Shown here one piece after another: positions 26,861 through 35,103 of a DNA stretch of 64,000 nt. Positions within the stretch are counted from its first letter, which is position 1; every line of letters starts with the position of its first letter. The position numbers and the translations under genes were made by a program. Source of the stretch: Nocardia sp. CC227C (GTDB taxonomy: Bacteria > Actinomycetota > Actinomycetes > Mycobacteriales > Mycobacteriaceae). The notes under the pieces were generated by a model that worked only from the letters and a program-made list of their open reading frames with translations, ran no database searches and was not told the DNA's origin. The DNA lies in contig NZ_JASITE010000008.1 of NCBI RefSeq assembly GCF_030767025.1, positions 124,001 through 188,000 of the forward strand. Reading direction: 5' to 3'.

Positions 26861-29002
26861 TCAGGACATCCCGGGGAGGAATCGGACGACGAGGTCGATG
26901 ACTTTGATACCGAGGAACGGTGCGATGATGCCGCCGACGCCGTAGACGGCGAGATTGCGGCTCAACAGCTTCGACGCAGCCGCCGGTCGGTAGCTCACCC
27001 CCCGCAGCGACAGCGGGATCAGCGCGACGATGATGATCGCGTTGAACACCACCGCCGACAATATCGCCGACTGCGGGCTGGCCAGGCGCATGATGTTGAG
27101 CGCGTCCAGACCGGGGTACAGCGCCACGAACAGCGCCGGAATGATGGCGAAGTACTTGGCGATGTCATTGGCGATGGAGAACGTGGTGAGCGCGCCGCGG
27201 GTGATGAGCAGCTGTTTGCCGATCTCCACGATCTCGATGAGCTTGGTCGGATCCGAATCCAGATCGACCATGTTCCCGGCCTCCTTGGCCGCCGAGGTGC
27301 CGGTGTTCATGGCCACGCCCACATCGGCCTGGGCCAGCGCGGGCGCGTCATTGGTGCCGTCGCCGGTCATGGCGACCAGGCGGCCACCGGCCTGCTCGGA
27401 CTTGATGAGCGCGAGCTTGTCCTCGGGGGTGGCCTCGGCCAGGAAGTCGTCCACCCCCGCCTCCTCGGCGATCGCCTTGGCGGTCAGGGGATTGTCGCCG
27501 GTGATCATGACGGTCCGGATGCCCATGCGGCGCATCTCGTCGAACCGCTCGCGCATGCCGTCCTTGACCACGTCCTTCAGGTGGACGACGCCGAGCAGCC
27601 GGGCCTCGGCGTCGGAAATCTCGGCGACCACCAGCGGCGTTCCGCCGGAGGCCGAGATGCCGTCGACCGTCTCGCCGACCTCGGCCGGAACCGCGCCGCC
27701 GTGCGAGCGCACCCATTCGGTGACGGCGCTGGCCGCTCCCTTGCGCAGCCGATGACCGTCGTGCAGATCCACCCCCGACATGCGGGTCCCAGCGGTGAAC
27801 TCCACCCAGTGCGCACCGGTCAGCTCACCCGGCGTGCGCTCCCGCTTGCCGTACGCCTGCTTGGCGTACACCACGATCGAGCGACCCTCGGGCGTCTCGT
27901 CCGCGAGGCTGGAAAGCTGTGCGGCATCGGCCATCTCGTCGGGCGTGACCCCCGGCATGGGGACGAACGCCGCGGCCTGCCGATTGCCGAGGGTGATGGT
28001 ACCGGTCTTGTCCAGCAGCAGTGTGTTCACATCTCCGGCCGCCTCGACGGCGCGTCCGGACATGGCGAGCACATTGCGCTGCACGAGGCGGTCCATGCCG
28101 GCGATCCCGATGGCCGACAGCAGCGCGCCGATGGTGGTCGGAATCAGGCACACCAGCAGTGACACCAGCACGATGCCGGTGATGCCGTCGCCGTCCAGCG
28201 CGAGGCTGTCGGGGACGCCCGGGTTGTTCGCCTTGGCGAAGACGGCCAGCGGCTGCAGGGTCACCACCGCGAAGACGAAGATGACGGTGAGCGCGGCGAG
28301 CAGGATGTCGAGCGCGATCTCGTTCGGTGTCTTCTGTCGGCTCGCGCCCTCGACCAGCGCGATCATCCTGTCGATGAACGAGCCGCCGGGCTCCTGGGTG
28401 ATCCGCACGACGATGCGGTCCGACAGCACCGTGGTGCCGCCGGTCACCGCCGAGCGGTCCCCGCCGGATTCCCGGATCACCGGCGCGGATTCCCCGGTGA
28501 TGGCCGATTCGTCCACCGACGCGATGCCTTCCACCACATCGCCGTCGCCCGGGACGACCTCACCGGCCGCCACCACCACGTGGTCGCCGCGGCGCAGATC
28601 GGGTGCGGCGACCCGCTCCTCCACCGCCCGCGCCCCCGGCGACCAGTCCACCAACCGCCGGGCGACGGTGTCGGTCTTGGCTTTTCGCAGCGTGTCGGCC
28701 TGCGCCTTGCCGCGCCCCTCGGCCACCGCCTCGGCGAGATTGGCGAAAAGCACCGTGGCCCAGAGCCAGACGACGATCGCCCAGGCGAAGAAGCTCGGAG
28801 CGGCAAGCGCGAGCACGGTCGCCCAGACCGCGCCGATCTCGACGATGAGCATGACCGGGTTGCGCCACAGGGTGCGCGGGTCGAGCTTGCGGAAGGCGTC
28901 CGGCAACGACTTCAGCAGTAGTCCGGGATCGAACAGCCCGCTCGGTGCCCGCCCCGGCCCCGACGGGTGAGTCGAGGCGTGTTCGACAGTGGGAACGGTC
29001 AT
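26861..29002 (-). CDS. kdpB: Potassium-transporting P-type ATPase subunit KdpB
   Basis: Catalytic P-type ATPase subunit, 713 aa. It shows the phosphorylation motif LLDKTGTITLGNR near residue 330, the TGES motif (ESAITGESAPV), the hinge sequence MTGDGTNDAPALAQADVG near residue 540 and about seven membrane helices. It energises potassium passage through KdpA by ATP hydrolysis. It starts one base after the kdpA stop, and kdpC follows one base later, so the three are translated together. Confidence 0.97.
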   Translation of the reverse strand: MTVPTVEHASTHPSGPGRAPSGLFDPGLLLKSLPDAFRKLDPRTLWRNPVMLIVEIGAVWATVLALAAPSFFAWAIVVWLWATVLFANLAEAVAEGRGKAQADTLRKAKTDTVARRLVDWSPGARAVEERVAAPDLRRGDHVVVAAGEVVPGDGDVVEGIASVDESAITGESAPVIRESGGDRSAVTGGTTVLSDRIVVRITQEPGGSFIDRMIALVEGASRQKTPNEIALDILLAALTVIFVFAVVTLQPLAVFAKANNPGVPDSLALDGDGITGIVLVSLLVCLIPTTIGALLSAIGIAGMDRLVQRNVLAMSGRAVEAAGDVNTLLLDKTGTITLGNRQAAAFVPMPGVTPDEMADAAQLSSLADETPEGRSIVVYAKQAYGKRERTPGELTGAHWVEFTAGTRMSGVDLHDGHRLRKGAASAVTEWVRSHGGAVPAEVGETVDGISASGGTPLVVAEISDAEARLLGVVHLKDVVKDGMRERFDEMRRMGIRTVMITGDNPLTAKAIAEEAGVDDFLAEATPEDKLALIKSEQAGGRLVAMTGDGTNDAPALAQADVGVAMNTGTSAAKEAGNMVDLDSDPTKLIEIVEIGKQLLITRGALTTFSIANDIAKYFAIIPALFVALYPGLDALNIMRLASPQSAILSAVVFNAIIIVALIPLSLRGVSYRPAAASKLLSRNLAVYGVGGIIAPFLGIKVIDLVVRFLPGMS

Positions 29003-29003
29003 A

Positions 29004-30674
29004 TCAGTGGATTCCTTCGGCGAGCGGCCCGAGCGCCAGCGCGGGCAGGAAGGTCAAGGCGACCAGGATGACGGTCACACCGACGACCATGCCGACGAAC
29101 TGCGGCCGGTGCGTCGGCAGCGTGCCGATCGACTCCGGGGTGTGTCCCTGCCGCGCCAGCGAACCGGCCAGGGCGAGAACCAGAATCATGGGCAGGAAGC
29201 GGCCGAAGGCCATGGCCAGGCCGAGCGCGGTGTTGAACCACTCGGTATCGCCGTTCAGTCCGGCGAAGGCCGAGCCGTTGTTGTTGGCGGCGGAAGTGAA
29301 GGCGTACAACACCTCCGACAATCCGTGCGGCCCGGAATTCAGCATGCTCGCGCGCTGCCCCGGCATGGCCATGGCGAGCGCGGTGCCGACCAGCACCAGC
29401 AGTGGCGAGACGAGGAAGTAGGCCGCGGCCAGTTTGATCTCCCGGGGGGTGATCTTCTTGCCCAGGTACTCCGGGGTGCGCCCCACCATGAGCCCGGCCA
29501 CGAACACCGTGATCACCGCGAGCACCAACATCCCGTACAGCCCGGACCCGACGCCGCCGGGCGCGACCTCACCGAGCTGCATGTCGAACAGCAGCATCAT
29601 GCCGCCGAGGCTGCTGTAGGAGTCGTGGAACGAATCCACCGACCCGGTCGAGGTCAAGGTGGTCGAGGCCGCGAACACGGCCGAATTCGCCACACCGAAC
29701 CGCTGTTCCACACCCTCCATGGACGCACCGACGGCCGACGGCACCGTGCCGTGGTGCCGAAGCTGGAAGAACAGCGTCAGCGACCAGCTGACCATGGCGA
29801 TGGTGCCCATGACGCCCGCGATGGCGAAGCCCTGCTTCCGGCTGCCGACCATCCGCCCGAAGGTGCGCGGCAGCGAGAAGCTGATCACCAGCAGCAGGAA
29901 GATCTCCAGCCAGTTGGTCCAGGTCGTCGGATTCTCGAACGGGTGCGCGGAATTGACGTTGAAGAACCCGCCGCCATTGGTGCCCAGATTCTTGATGGCC
30001 TCCTGGCTGGCGACCGGGCCACCGGGCAGGGTCTGCGTGCCGCCGGCGACCGTCTCGGCGATCCGATCGTGGAGGTGGAAGTTCTGGATCGCGCCACCGG
30101 CCACCAGCACCAGGGCCGCCGCGAACGAGACGGGCAGCAGAATCCGGATGGTCCCCCGCACCAGATCCACCCAGAAGTTGCCCAGGTCGCCGGTGTGCCC
30201 GCGGGCGAAGCCGCGCACCAGCGCCATGGCCACCGAGATGCCGACCGCGGCGGAGACGAAGTTCTGCACCGCCAGCCCGGCCATCTGCACCAGATGGCCG
30301 TAGGTGGATTCACCGCTGTAGTTCTGCCAGTTCGTATTGGTGACGAAACTGACCGCGGTGTTCCAGGCCAGTGCGGCGGTCACCTCGGTGTCCTGCTCGT
30401 TCGGGTGCAGCGGCAGCCTGCCCTGGAGCAACTGCAGGAAGAACAGAAACAGCACGCTGACCGCCGAGAAGGCGAGCACGCTGCGGGCGTAGACACCCCA
30501 GGTGTGTTCGACCTCGGGCCGCACCCCGATGAGCCGGTAGATGCCCCGTTCGACGCTGGAGTGCCCGGTACCGTTGTACACCCGGTACATGTAGTCGCCG
30601 AGCGGCACGTGGACGAGGGCCAGCGCCAGGACCAGGGATGCCGGGAAGGCGATCCCCGCGGTTGTCGTGCTCAC
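29004..30674 (-). CDS. kdpA: Potassium-transporting ATPase subunit KdpA
   Basis: Potassium-binding channel-like subunit, 556 aa with ten membrane helices. Selectivity-filter-like loops are visible: FVTNTNWQNYSGES near residue 112, NLGTNGGGFFNVNSAHPFEN near residue 228, and LTSTGSVDSFHDSYSSLGG near residue 345. The GTG start directly abuts the kdpF stop (TGAGTG). It forms the first large gene of the kdpFABC operon. Confidence 0.97.
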   Translation of the reverse strand: MSTTTAGIAFPASLVLALALVHVPLGDYMYRVYNGTGHSSVERGIYRLIGVRPEVEHTWGVYARSVLAFSAVSVLFLFFLQLLQGRLPLHPNEQDTEVTAALAWNTAVSFVTNTNWQNYSGESTYGHLVQMAGLAVQNFVSAAVGISVAMALVRGFARGHTGDLGNFWVDLVRGTIRILLPVSFAAALVLVAGGAIQNFHLHDRIAETVAGGTQTLPGGPVASQEAIKNLGTNGGGFFNVNSAHPFENPTTWTNWLEIFLLLVISFSLPRTFGRMVGSRKQGFAIAGVMGTIAMVSWSLTLFFQLRHHGTVPSAVGASMEGVEQRFGVANSAVFAASTTLTSTGSVDSFHDSYSSLGGMMLLFDMQLGEVAPGGVGSGLYGMLVLAVITVFVAGLMVGRTPEYLGKKITPREIKLAAAYFLVSPLLVLVGTALAMAMPGQRASMLNSGPHGLSEVLYAFTSAANNNGSAFAGLNGDTEWFNTALGLAMAFGRFLPMILVLALAGSLARQGHTPESIGTLPTHRPQFVGMVVGVTVILVALTFLPALALGPLAEGIH

Positions 30675-30761
30675 TCAGAACCTCTCCGGAAACAGCAGCG
30701 CCGCAATCAGATAGGCGGCGATGCCGACAGCCAGGACCAGACCCACGATGTTCTGGATCAC
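30675..30761 (-). CDS. kdpF: Potassium-transporting ATPase subunit KdpF
   Basis: A 28-residue single-helix protein (NIVGLVLAVGIAAYLIAALL, ending FPERF) that stabilises the KdpABC complex. Length, the helix and the terminal P-E-R-F are those of the family. The GTG start at 30761 overlaps the stop of an upstream 27-codon ORF by four bases (GTGA). Confidence 0.9.
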   Translation of the reverse strand: MIQNIVGLVLAVGIAAYLIAALLFPERF

Positions 30762-30841
30762 AGCCGCTCCACCCCCCGCTGGACCAGACCGAGCAGGGCG
30801 AAGACCGCGACGGTCGACACCGTGAACACCACGATGGACAT
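30758..30841 (-). CDS. 27-residue membrane microprotein upstream of kdpF
   Basis: An ATG at 30841 with AGAGG nine bases upstream opens a 27-codon frame reading MSIVVFTVSTVAVFALLGLV and ending QRGVERL. It is one hydrophobic helix followed by a basic tail. The stop overlaps the kdpF GTG as GTGA, so the two are translationally coupled, and it would be the first gene of the kdp operon. I recall a comparable short helix ending in VERL ahead of kdpF in other actinobacteria, but it is usually unannotated. A role as an extra Kdp subunit is inference. Confidence 0.7.
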   Translation of the reverse strand: MSIVVFTVSTVAVFALLGLVQRGVERL

Positions 30842-31121
30842 GTATCCGAACCTCTCTACTCACGAACGCATCCGTGGATGCGCCGCAGTGAGTCAAGCGC
30901 CCGCCCGGTCCCATTTCGACGCTCTTGACGCTTCCTTAGCGCCCCGGCCCGCGGCCTTGACGAGTCGTTGACAGCAAACTCGCCGCGTGTCGTCGAAAAT
31001 CGTCAACGCACCCGCACTTCACGTAAAGAAACCGCTAACCTCCGGCCGATCGCTATTCGCGACGGTAAACAGTGTGAGATCCGAACGCGCGAGACCCGCG
31101 CACCTACACAAGGAGATGTCA

Positions 31122-31271
31122 GTGCCCGAAATGGCGTGCACCCTGCTGGTGGTCTTCGGCTTCCTCACCGCGGCCCTGTGCCTGCGCGTCCTGGCCGGAG
31201 CCACCGCGGCGCGACGCGTACGGGTGGCGCGTGCCCCGCGCCGCGACCCACGCGCGATGATGAGGCAGTGA
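31122..31271 (+). CDS. 49-residue membrane protein formerly coupled to kdpD
   Basis: The GTG at 31122 has AAGGAG six bases upstream. The product is one hydrophobic helix (MACTLLVVFGFLTAALCLRV) followed by an arginine-rich tail ending RAMMRQ. Its stop codon lies inside GTGAAACGCGGGC, which is the sequence at which kdpD begins. Before the element inserted, the stop overlapped the kdpD GTG start by four bases. It is divergent from the kdpFABC operon and probably shares its regulation; the 280-bp gap between them should hold the divergent promoters. Function unknown. Confidence 0.7.
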   Translation: MPEMACTLLVVFGFLTAALCLRVLAGATAARRVRVARAPRRDPRAMMRQ

Positions 31272-31280
31272 AACGCGGGC
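31269..31280 (+). other. Left attachment site core (attL) of the integrated element
   Basis: TGAAACGCGGGC here is repeated exactly at 50608-50619. The flank on the left is chromosomal (end of the small membrane gene); the flank on the right is element DNA. The repeat covers the first codons of kdpD. Confidence 0.85.
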
Positions 31281-31468
31281 GAGGTTCAACCCCGACCACC
31301 ATCTAAATGTCTGCGGGGACAACCGCGTTCAGGAAGTCCGGCAGCGCTGCAAACTGACCGTTCGGCACCCGTTCCTCTGGGAGGCGCTGCCCGCCCGGCG
31401 AGGGCATTTCCCTTCCACGGCCGTCAGGCCGTGCCGTACTTCGGTTCGTTAGCGCGCTGCCTGCTCTG

Positions 31469-31634
31469 CTGTCTGTCCCTCCGGTGTGGCCTGCCTCCGA
31501 GCGGGCCGCACCAGGTTCCGGGCGTCCAGGGTGGCGCGTGCGCCATCGCGCAGCGACGCGACGCAGGAGCGCCCTGGATGCCCGGGTTCTGGTGTGGCGT
31601 GCTCCAGGGCTGGCCACACCGGAGGGACAGACAG
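31469..31634. repeat. 166-base hairpin with perfect 23-bp outer arms
   Basis: The outer arms (31469-31491 and 31612-31634, beginning CTGTCTGTCCCTCCGG) are exact reverse complements. Inside them, segments around 31500-31530 and 31575-31605 (CCGGGCGTCCAGG against CCTGGATGCCCGG) are also nearly complementary. The whole therefore folds into one long, slightly interrupted stem. Confidence 0.8.
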
Positions 31635-31963
31635 CCCGCGCGCCGGACCGCGCGAGCATCGCTCGCGGAACAACGGCACCCGTACCCATCTCGCCGGACT
31701 TCTCTGCTCGCGCTGGAAGTCCGCGCACTACGCACCCGGCCGCCACTCGCGTCAGCAAGACCGCGACGGCACCCAAGCCTGGCGAATGGAACCGCAGCGC
31801 CCGTACCTAACGTGCCCAGCACGCCGGAGGAACCCAACGGAGCGACGCTGGCAACAGCGTGGCGAACCAAGGCCGCTCGCGGCCGACTTCGACACGCTAG
31901 CCCGTCGCGGAACCACCATGCCAACGCAAGATGACCACCTACACGCAACCAAACACCAAACTC

Positions 31964-32134
31964 CGATTCTCGCCGGATACCTACCCTGACCGTCACCTAC
32001 CCACCCAACTGTCTCGTCTCACCCTCACGCAGGGAGAGCACATGCGCACGAAGTGGGTATGTGCTCTCCCTGCGTGAGGGTGAGACGAGACCACCACGAA
32101 AACCAAGGTCAGGGTAGGTATCCGGCGAGAATCG
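31964..32134. repeat. Nested perfect inverted repeats (27-bp outer, 33-bp inner)
   Basis: Outer arms 31964-31990 and 32108-32134 (CGATTCTCGCCGGATACC and on) match perfectly over 27 bp. Inner arms 32011-32043 and 32059-32091 (GTCTCGTCTCACCCTCACGC and on) match perfectly over 33 bp around a 15-base loop. The unpaired joints of 20 and 16 bases break the structure into two coaxial stems. Perfect arms of this length imply selection or recent origin. Confidence 0.9.
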
Positions 32135-32180
32135 AGATCGAAAGAAGTCATGAGCGCAGCTCATGACTTCTTTCGATCTC
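32134..32180. repeat. 22-bp perfect stem with a 3-base loop
   Basis: GAGATCGAAAGAAGTCATGA (first 20 bases of the 22-base arm) pairs exactly with its reverse complement across the loop GCA. It abuts the outer arm of the nested repeat; the two share base 32134. Confidence 0.9.
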
Positions 32181-32319
32181 TCTTCGATGTTGTGCCTGAT
32201 CAACTGTTGAACAACTGTCGGCCGGATGTTGATGTGTTCCGCGTGCTGAACGACGGCCGAAGGTGCGACAGCCGATCCTCGGGGCCTGCGGCCCGCTCCC
32301 TCAGCGGAGGATTGTGCGC

Positions 32320-32350
32320 CGCCTTCGTGCCTGCCTCAAGCACGAAGGCG
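32320..32350. repeat. 11-bp perfect stem with 9-base loop
   Basis: CGCCTTCGTGC pairs with GCACGAAGGCG. It lies about 110 bases beyond the stop of the minus-strand nuclease gene, so it may be its terminator. Confidence 0.6.
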
Positions 32351-32461
32351 CTGCGCGTCGGCTCCGCCGATGGCCTACGGCCACCTTCGCGCTTGACCCA
32401 GTCCCGAATCCGGCAATGACGCTTTCGGAGGGAGCGGGCGAAGAAAGGGCTATCTGGCGAT

Positions 32462-33496
32462 TCACGGCGATTGTGTGTGTGCCTCTACCAGCGCACGCAG
32501 CTCGTCTGGGGTCAGCCAGGGCGATTTGCGATGAATCATGCGATGGCAGTTCGAACACAGCAAAATGAGATCGTTCAGCTTGGTCAGGGTGTCGCCGGAC
32601 GCATGCAGCGGTGTGATGTGGTGGCACTCGGTGAACTGGGAGCCACGATCGCCGTACACGGCCTCGAAGTCGAACCCACAGACCTCGCAGATCACCCGGG
32701 GATGGTGTCGGAGAAATTCCGCGATCTTCCGATTCCGTAGCCCGCGGTCACGCTCTCGCGCATAGTGCCAGCGGCGCAGCAAGCGCCCTTCCGGAGCACT
32801 GGCATCAGAATCGTCGTCATCGAAGCCATCACCGCCGATCGCCGTGTCATCGACCTGGGGGACCGGCAGCTGTTTGAACGCGCCGGACAGCGCGGCGTCG
32901 CGGAGTCCCTCGGCGACCGCGTGCATCTGCTCGGGCTGGTCCAGGAAATCTTGAAGCACCAAACGGTCAGTGCGGCCGCCGTTGGTTGGACGTCCCGAGT
33001 AGTTCGGGTGCTGGGAAGCGATGTCCGCGGTCTTGCGAGCTACGCCGTTCGGGTTCCGGAAGGTGTCACTGCGCAGTTCGTGAGGGTGGATCGGCAGCAG
33101 CTGCAAGACGCCGGACAGGTCGATCACTCGTTCGTCGGAGTCTTCGAGCTGGCGCCATTGGTTCTGCATGACCAAGTCGCAGGCCAGGATGACCTCGTCG
33201 CGAACCCAATCCGGCGAACGTCGCGGTGGCACGATGAAGCCCAGTTCCCGCAGTCTCTTCGCTACGGTGCTTTCACCGCCGCTGAACTCGCTGGCTCGCA
33301 AGGGATCTCGTCCCTCAAGATATCCATGAGCTGCCCCCGCAATGGCCTTGGAATCGTAGCGTTCACCCTCATATCGCAGGTGGAACGCGCGAGCCCTGTC
33401 GAATCCGTACCGTTCCAGAAAGGCGTCTTGGCCGATCTTGTCGTACTCCCGAATCGCCGCGAGAACCGCCGGGCGAGTGAGATCCGCTAACCCCAT
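32462..33496 (-). CDS. HNH endonuclease, ScoMcrA-like type IV restriction enzyme
   Basis: A 344-aa protein with three parts. Residues 1-85 (DLTRPAVLAAIREYDKIGQD and AYHLRYEGERYDSKAI-like) resemble the N-terminal head domain of Streptomyces McrA homologues. The middle, about 95-210, contains RSDTFRNPNGVARKTADIAS, resembling a modified-DNA (sulfur) binding domain. The C-terminal HNH domain has CEVCGFDFEAVYG, CHHITPLHA and LCSNCHRMIHR. Such enzymes cut methylated or phosphorothioated foreign DNA. The ATG at 33496 was chosen over a 62-residue upstream extension of low-complexity sequence. It is cargo of the element and may protect against other elements or phages. Confidence 0.85.
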   Translation of the reverse strand: MGLADLTRPAVLAAIREYDKIGQDAFLERYGFDRARAFHLRYEGERYDSKAIAGAAHGYLEGRDPLRASEFSGGESTVAKRLRELGFIVPPRRSPDWVRDEVILACDLVMQNQWRQLEDSDERVIDLSGVLQLLPIHPHELRSDTFRNPNGVARKTADIASQHPNYSGRPTNGGRTDRLVLQDFLDQPEQMHAVAEGLRDAALSGAFKQLPVPQVDDTAIGGDGFDDDDSDASAPEGRLLRRWHYARERDRGLRNRKIAEFLRHHPRVICEVCGFDFEAVYGDRGSQFTECHHITPLHASGDTLTKLNDLILLCSNCHRMIHRKSPWLTPDELRALVEAHTQSP

Positions 33497-33578
33497 ACCC
33501 GCACCGTAGCCCGCCGTACCGACAGAAGCCCCCGACCCGGCGGGAGAGCCGAGTCGGGGGCTTCTGCGACGTGCTGAG

Positions 33579-34025
33579 TTACGCAGCGGGTGGGGTGTAG
33601 GTGCCGCCGTCGTAGCGGCGGCCGGGGCCGGTGGATTCCTTGCCGAGGTAGGTGAAGCCCTCGATGCGGCCGCCGATGGCAACGCCCTTGACGCCGGCCG
33701 CCGCCAGGGCGGTCGTGAGGGCCTTCTTTACGTCGCGGTCCAGGCGCAGGTAGCGCTGTCCGTCGTCGTCCTCGTCGTCGGTGGTGTCGGTCTGGATGAT
33801 CAGGGTCGAGTCCATGACGGCGGGCCCGGCCTGGATGGTGGATGGTTTGCGGTCGACCCAGTACAGGGGTTGGCCGTCCACGGTGCGGTGGCGGCGTTCG
33901 GCGGCGATGATCGTGCCGGTCAGGTCGTCGCCGGGTTGGACGTCGCGGCCGAAGGCGTTGCGCGGGCCCTGTCCGCCCGCGAGTTCGGCGTTGATCAGGT
34001 CCAGGTCGTTCATCATCTCGGTCAT
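33579..34025 (-). CDS. Conserved hypothetical protein of the element (148 aa)
   Basis: No function recognised. A soluble acidic protein; motifs include GRDVQPGDDLTGTIIAAERR, a run of aspartates (TTDDEDDDGQRYLRLD) and a C-terminal glycine/tyrosine-rich tail GRRYDGGTYTPPAA. Compact beta-rich composition and basic C-terminus would be compatible with a nucleic-acid-binding fold, which is a guess. The ATG at 34025 has GGAG nine bases upstream. It is the last gene of the long minus-strand operon, 76 bases after the DUF2637 gene. Confidence 0.7.
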   Translation of the reverse strand: MTEMMNDLDLINAELAGGQGPRNAFGRDVQPGDDLTGTIIAAERRHRTVDGQPLYWVDRKPSTIQAGPAVMDSTLIIQTDTTDDEDDDGQRYLRLDRDVKKALTTALAAAGVKGVAIGGRIEGFTYLGKESTGPGRRYDGGTYTPPAA

Positions 34026-34101
34026 ATGGGATAGCTCCATTTCGGGGAAAGGGTGTCGGGCGGACCGGGTTTCGTGCCCGCCCGGGCTGGTTGTGTCGGG
34101 T

Positions 34102-35103
34102 TCAGCGAACGAAGGGCACTACCACCCCCGTTCCGTCCTCGGGGCGCGCGTTGCCGCGGCCGCGGGCGGCCTGCTCGGTTTTCAGGCGGTCCAGGATCTT
34201 CCACACCTGGCTGTGCGACAGACCGACTTTCGGGGCGATATCGCGGTAGGACAGGCCCTGATCGCGTAGCGCGAGGATGCGCGCGTCCCGCTCGGCGCTG
34301 TCAGCTGGTTCCTCGGGAAACGCCTCACCGTTTCCCGTCTCGGTTCCCGTGTTCGCTCCAGAGCCGTGCGGTGTTTCCCGCGTTGGTTCCTCGGCGGTGG
34401 GGTGAACGTTAGGAAACGCCGGGCTGTTTCCTGGAACCATCACCGCCACTGCGGTATTCACATCCTCGCTCTGCGGTGTGGTGAGGGTTTGCGGGGTGAT
34501 GCCGGGGGTTCCCGACACGGGTGGGGTGCGGGGGACTTCGATCAGAATGGTCAGGCCGTGCATGACCGCCATCGCCGCGATGGGGGCCGCGCCCGCGATC
34601 ACCGCAGCGATGGCGGGGGTGACTTGCACGTGGGCGGCGTGAATACCGTTGCCTACCAGCGAGACCAGTTCGGCGGCGGCCAGCACGCCCCAGAAGTAGC
34701 GGCGGTGCCGGGCGGCGACGGTGACGCCGTTCTGGGCGCGGCGCTTGAGCACGACCAGGGCGATGGCGGACTGGAACAGTGGTCCGTCCACGATCACCGG
34801 AGCGCCCCACGCCAGCCATGACGTGATGCCCGACTGTTGGGCGAGGTCGTGCAGGGCGATAGCCGACCAACCACACGCGGCCAGCAGCACCGCGACCACC
34901 GACACGATGGCCGCGATCTCCACTTGGTCGCGCCGCGACCGTGTTTCCCGCTCTGTTTCCCTACCTGGTTCCTCTGTCGGGCCTGCTGGTTCCTCGAACC
35001 GCTGTCCTGTTTCCTCCGCGCCCTCGGGTGCGGAGGCGGGTGCGGTGGTGTTTCTCGTTTCGTGGTCGGGGGGACCGGCGTCGGTGTGGTCGCCGCTGTT
35101 CAT
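34102..35103 (-). CDS. DUF2637 membrane protein with C-terminal helix-turn-helix
   Basis: A 333-aa protein. After an acidic N-terminus come four membrane helices (IAAIVSVVAVLLAACGWSAI; VDGPLFQSAIALVVL; FWGVLAAAELVSLVGNG; AAVIAGAAPIAAMAVMHGLT) typical of DUF2637 proteins. These occur on actinobacterial plasmids near transfer genes and have been likened to spread proteins. The C-terminal 60 residues (ARILALRDQGLSYRDIAPKV and LSHSQVWKILDRLKTEQ) form a helix-turn-helix. The ATG overlaps the stop of the preceding gene as ATGA and uses the GGGAGG inside that gene's last codons as ribosome binding site. Confidence 0.82.
   Translation of the reverse strand: MNSGDHTDAGPPDHETRNTTAPASAPEGAEETGQRFEEPAGPTEEPGRETERETRSRRDQVEIAAIVSVVAVLLAACGWSAIALHDLAQQSGITSWLAWGAPVIVDGPLFQSAIALVVLKRRAQNGVTVAARHRRYFWGVLAAAELVSLVGNGIHAAHVQVTPAIAAVIAGAAPIAAMAVMHGLTILIEVPRTPPVSGTPGITPQTLTTPQSEDVNTAVAVMVPGNSPAFPNVHPTAEEPTRETPHGSGANTGTETGNGEAFPEEPADSAERDARILALRDQGLSYRDIAPKVGLSHSQVWKILDRLKTEQAARGRGNARPEDGTGVVVPFVR

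Larger units (their letters stand above)
31281..32461. other. Non-coding left end of the element with many inverted repeats
   Basis: No convincing gene was found in these 1.18 kb; the open frames have arginine- and cysteine-rich compositions unlike real proteins. Instead the stretch holds a large hairpin (31469-31634), a nested double palindrome (31964-32134), a 22-bp-stem hairpin (32134-32180) and an 11-bp-stem hairpin (32320-32350). It is a good candidate for a cis-acting region such as an origin of transfer or replication. Confidence 0.6.

Noticed and set aside
31269..31280. A tRNA gene as integration target
   Set aside because: No tRNA cloverleaf could be drawn around either end; the target is the start of kdpD, consistent with a serine and not a tyrosine recombinase.
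31424..31996. Overlapping open frames of 150-190 codons on both strands at the left end of the element
   Set aside because: The translations are arginine/cysteine-rich, run through the long hairpin arms and lack ribosome binding sites; the region is better read as non-coding.
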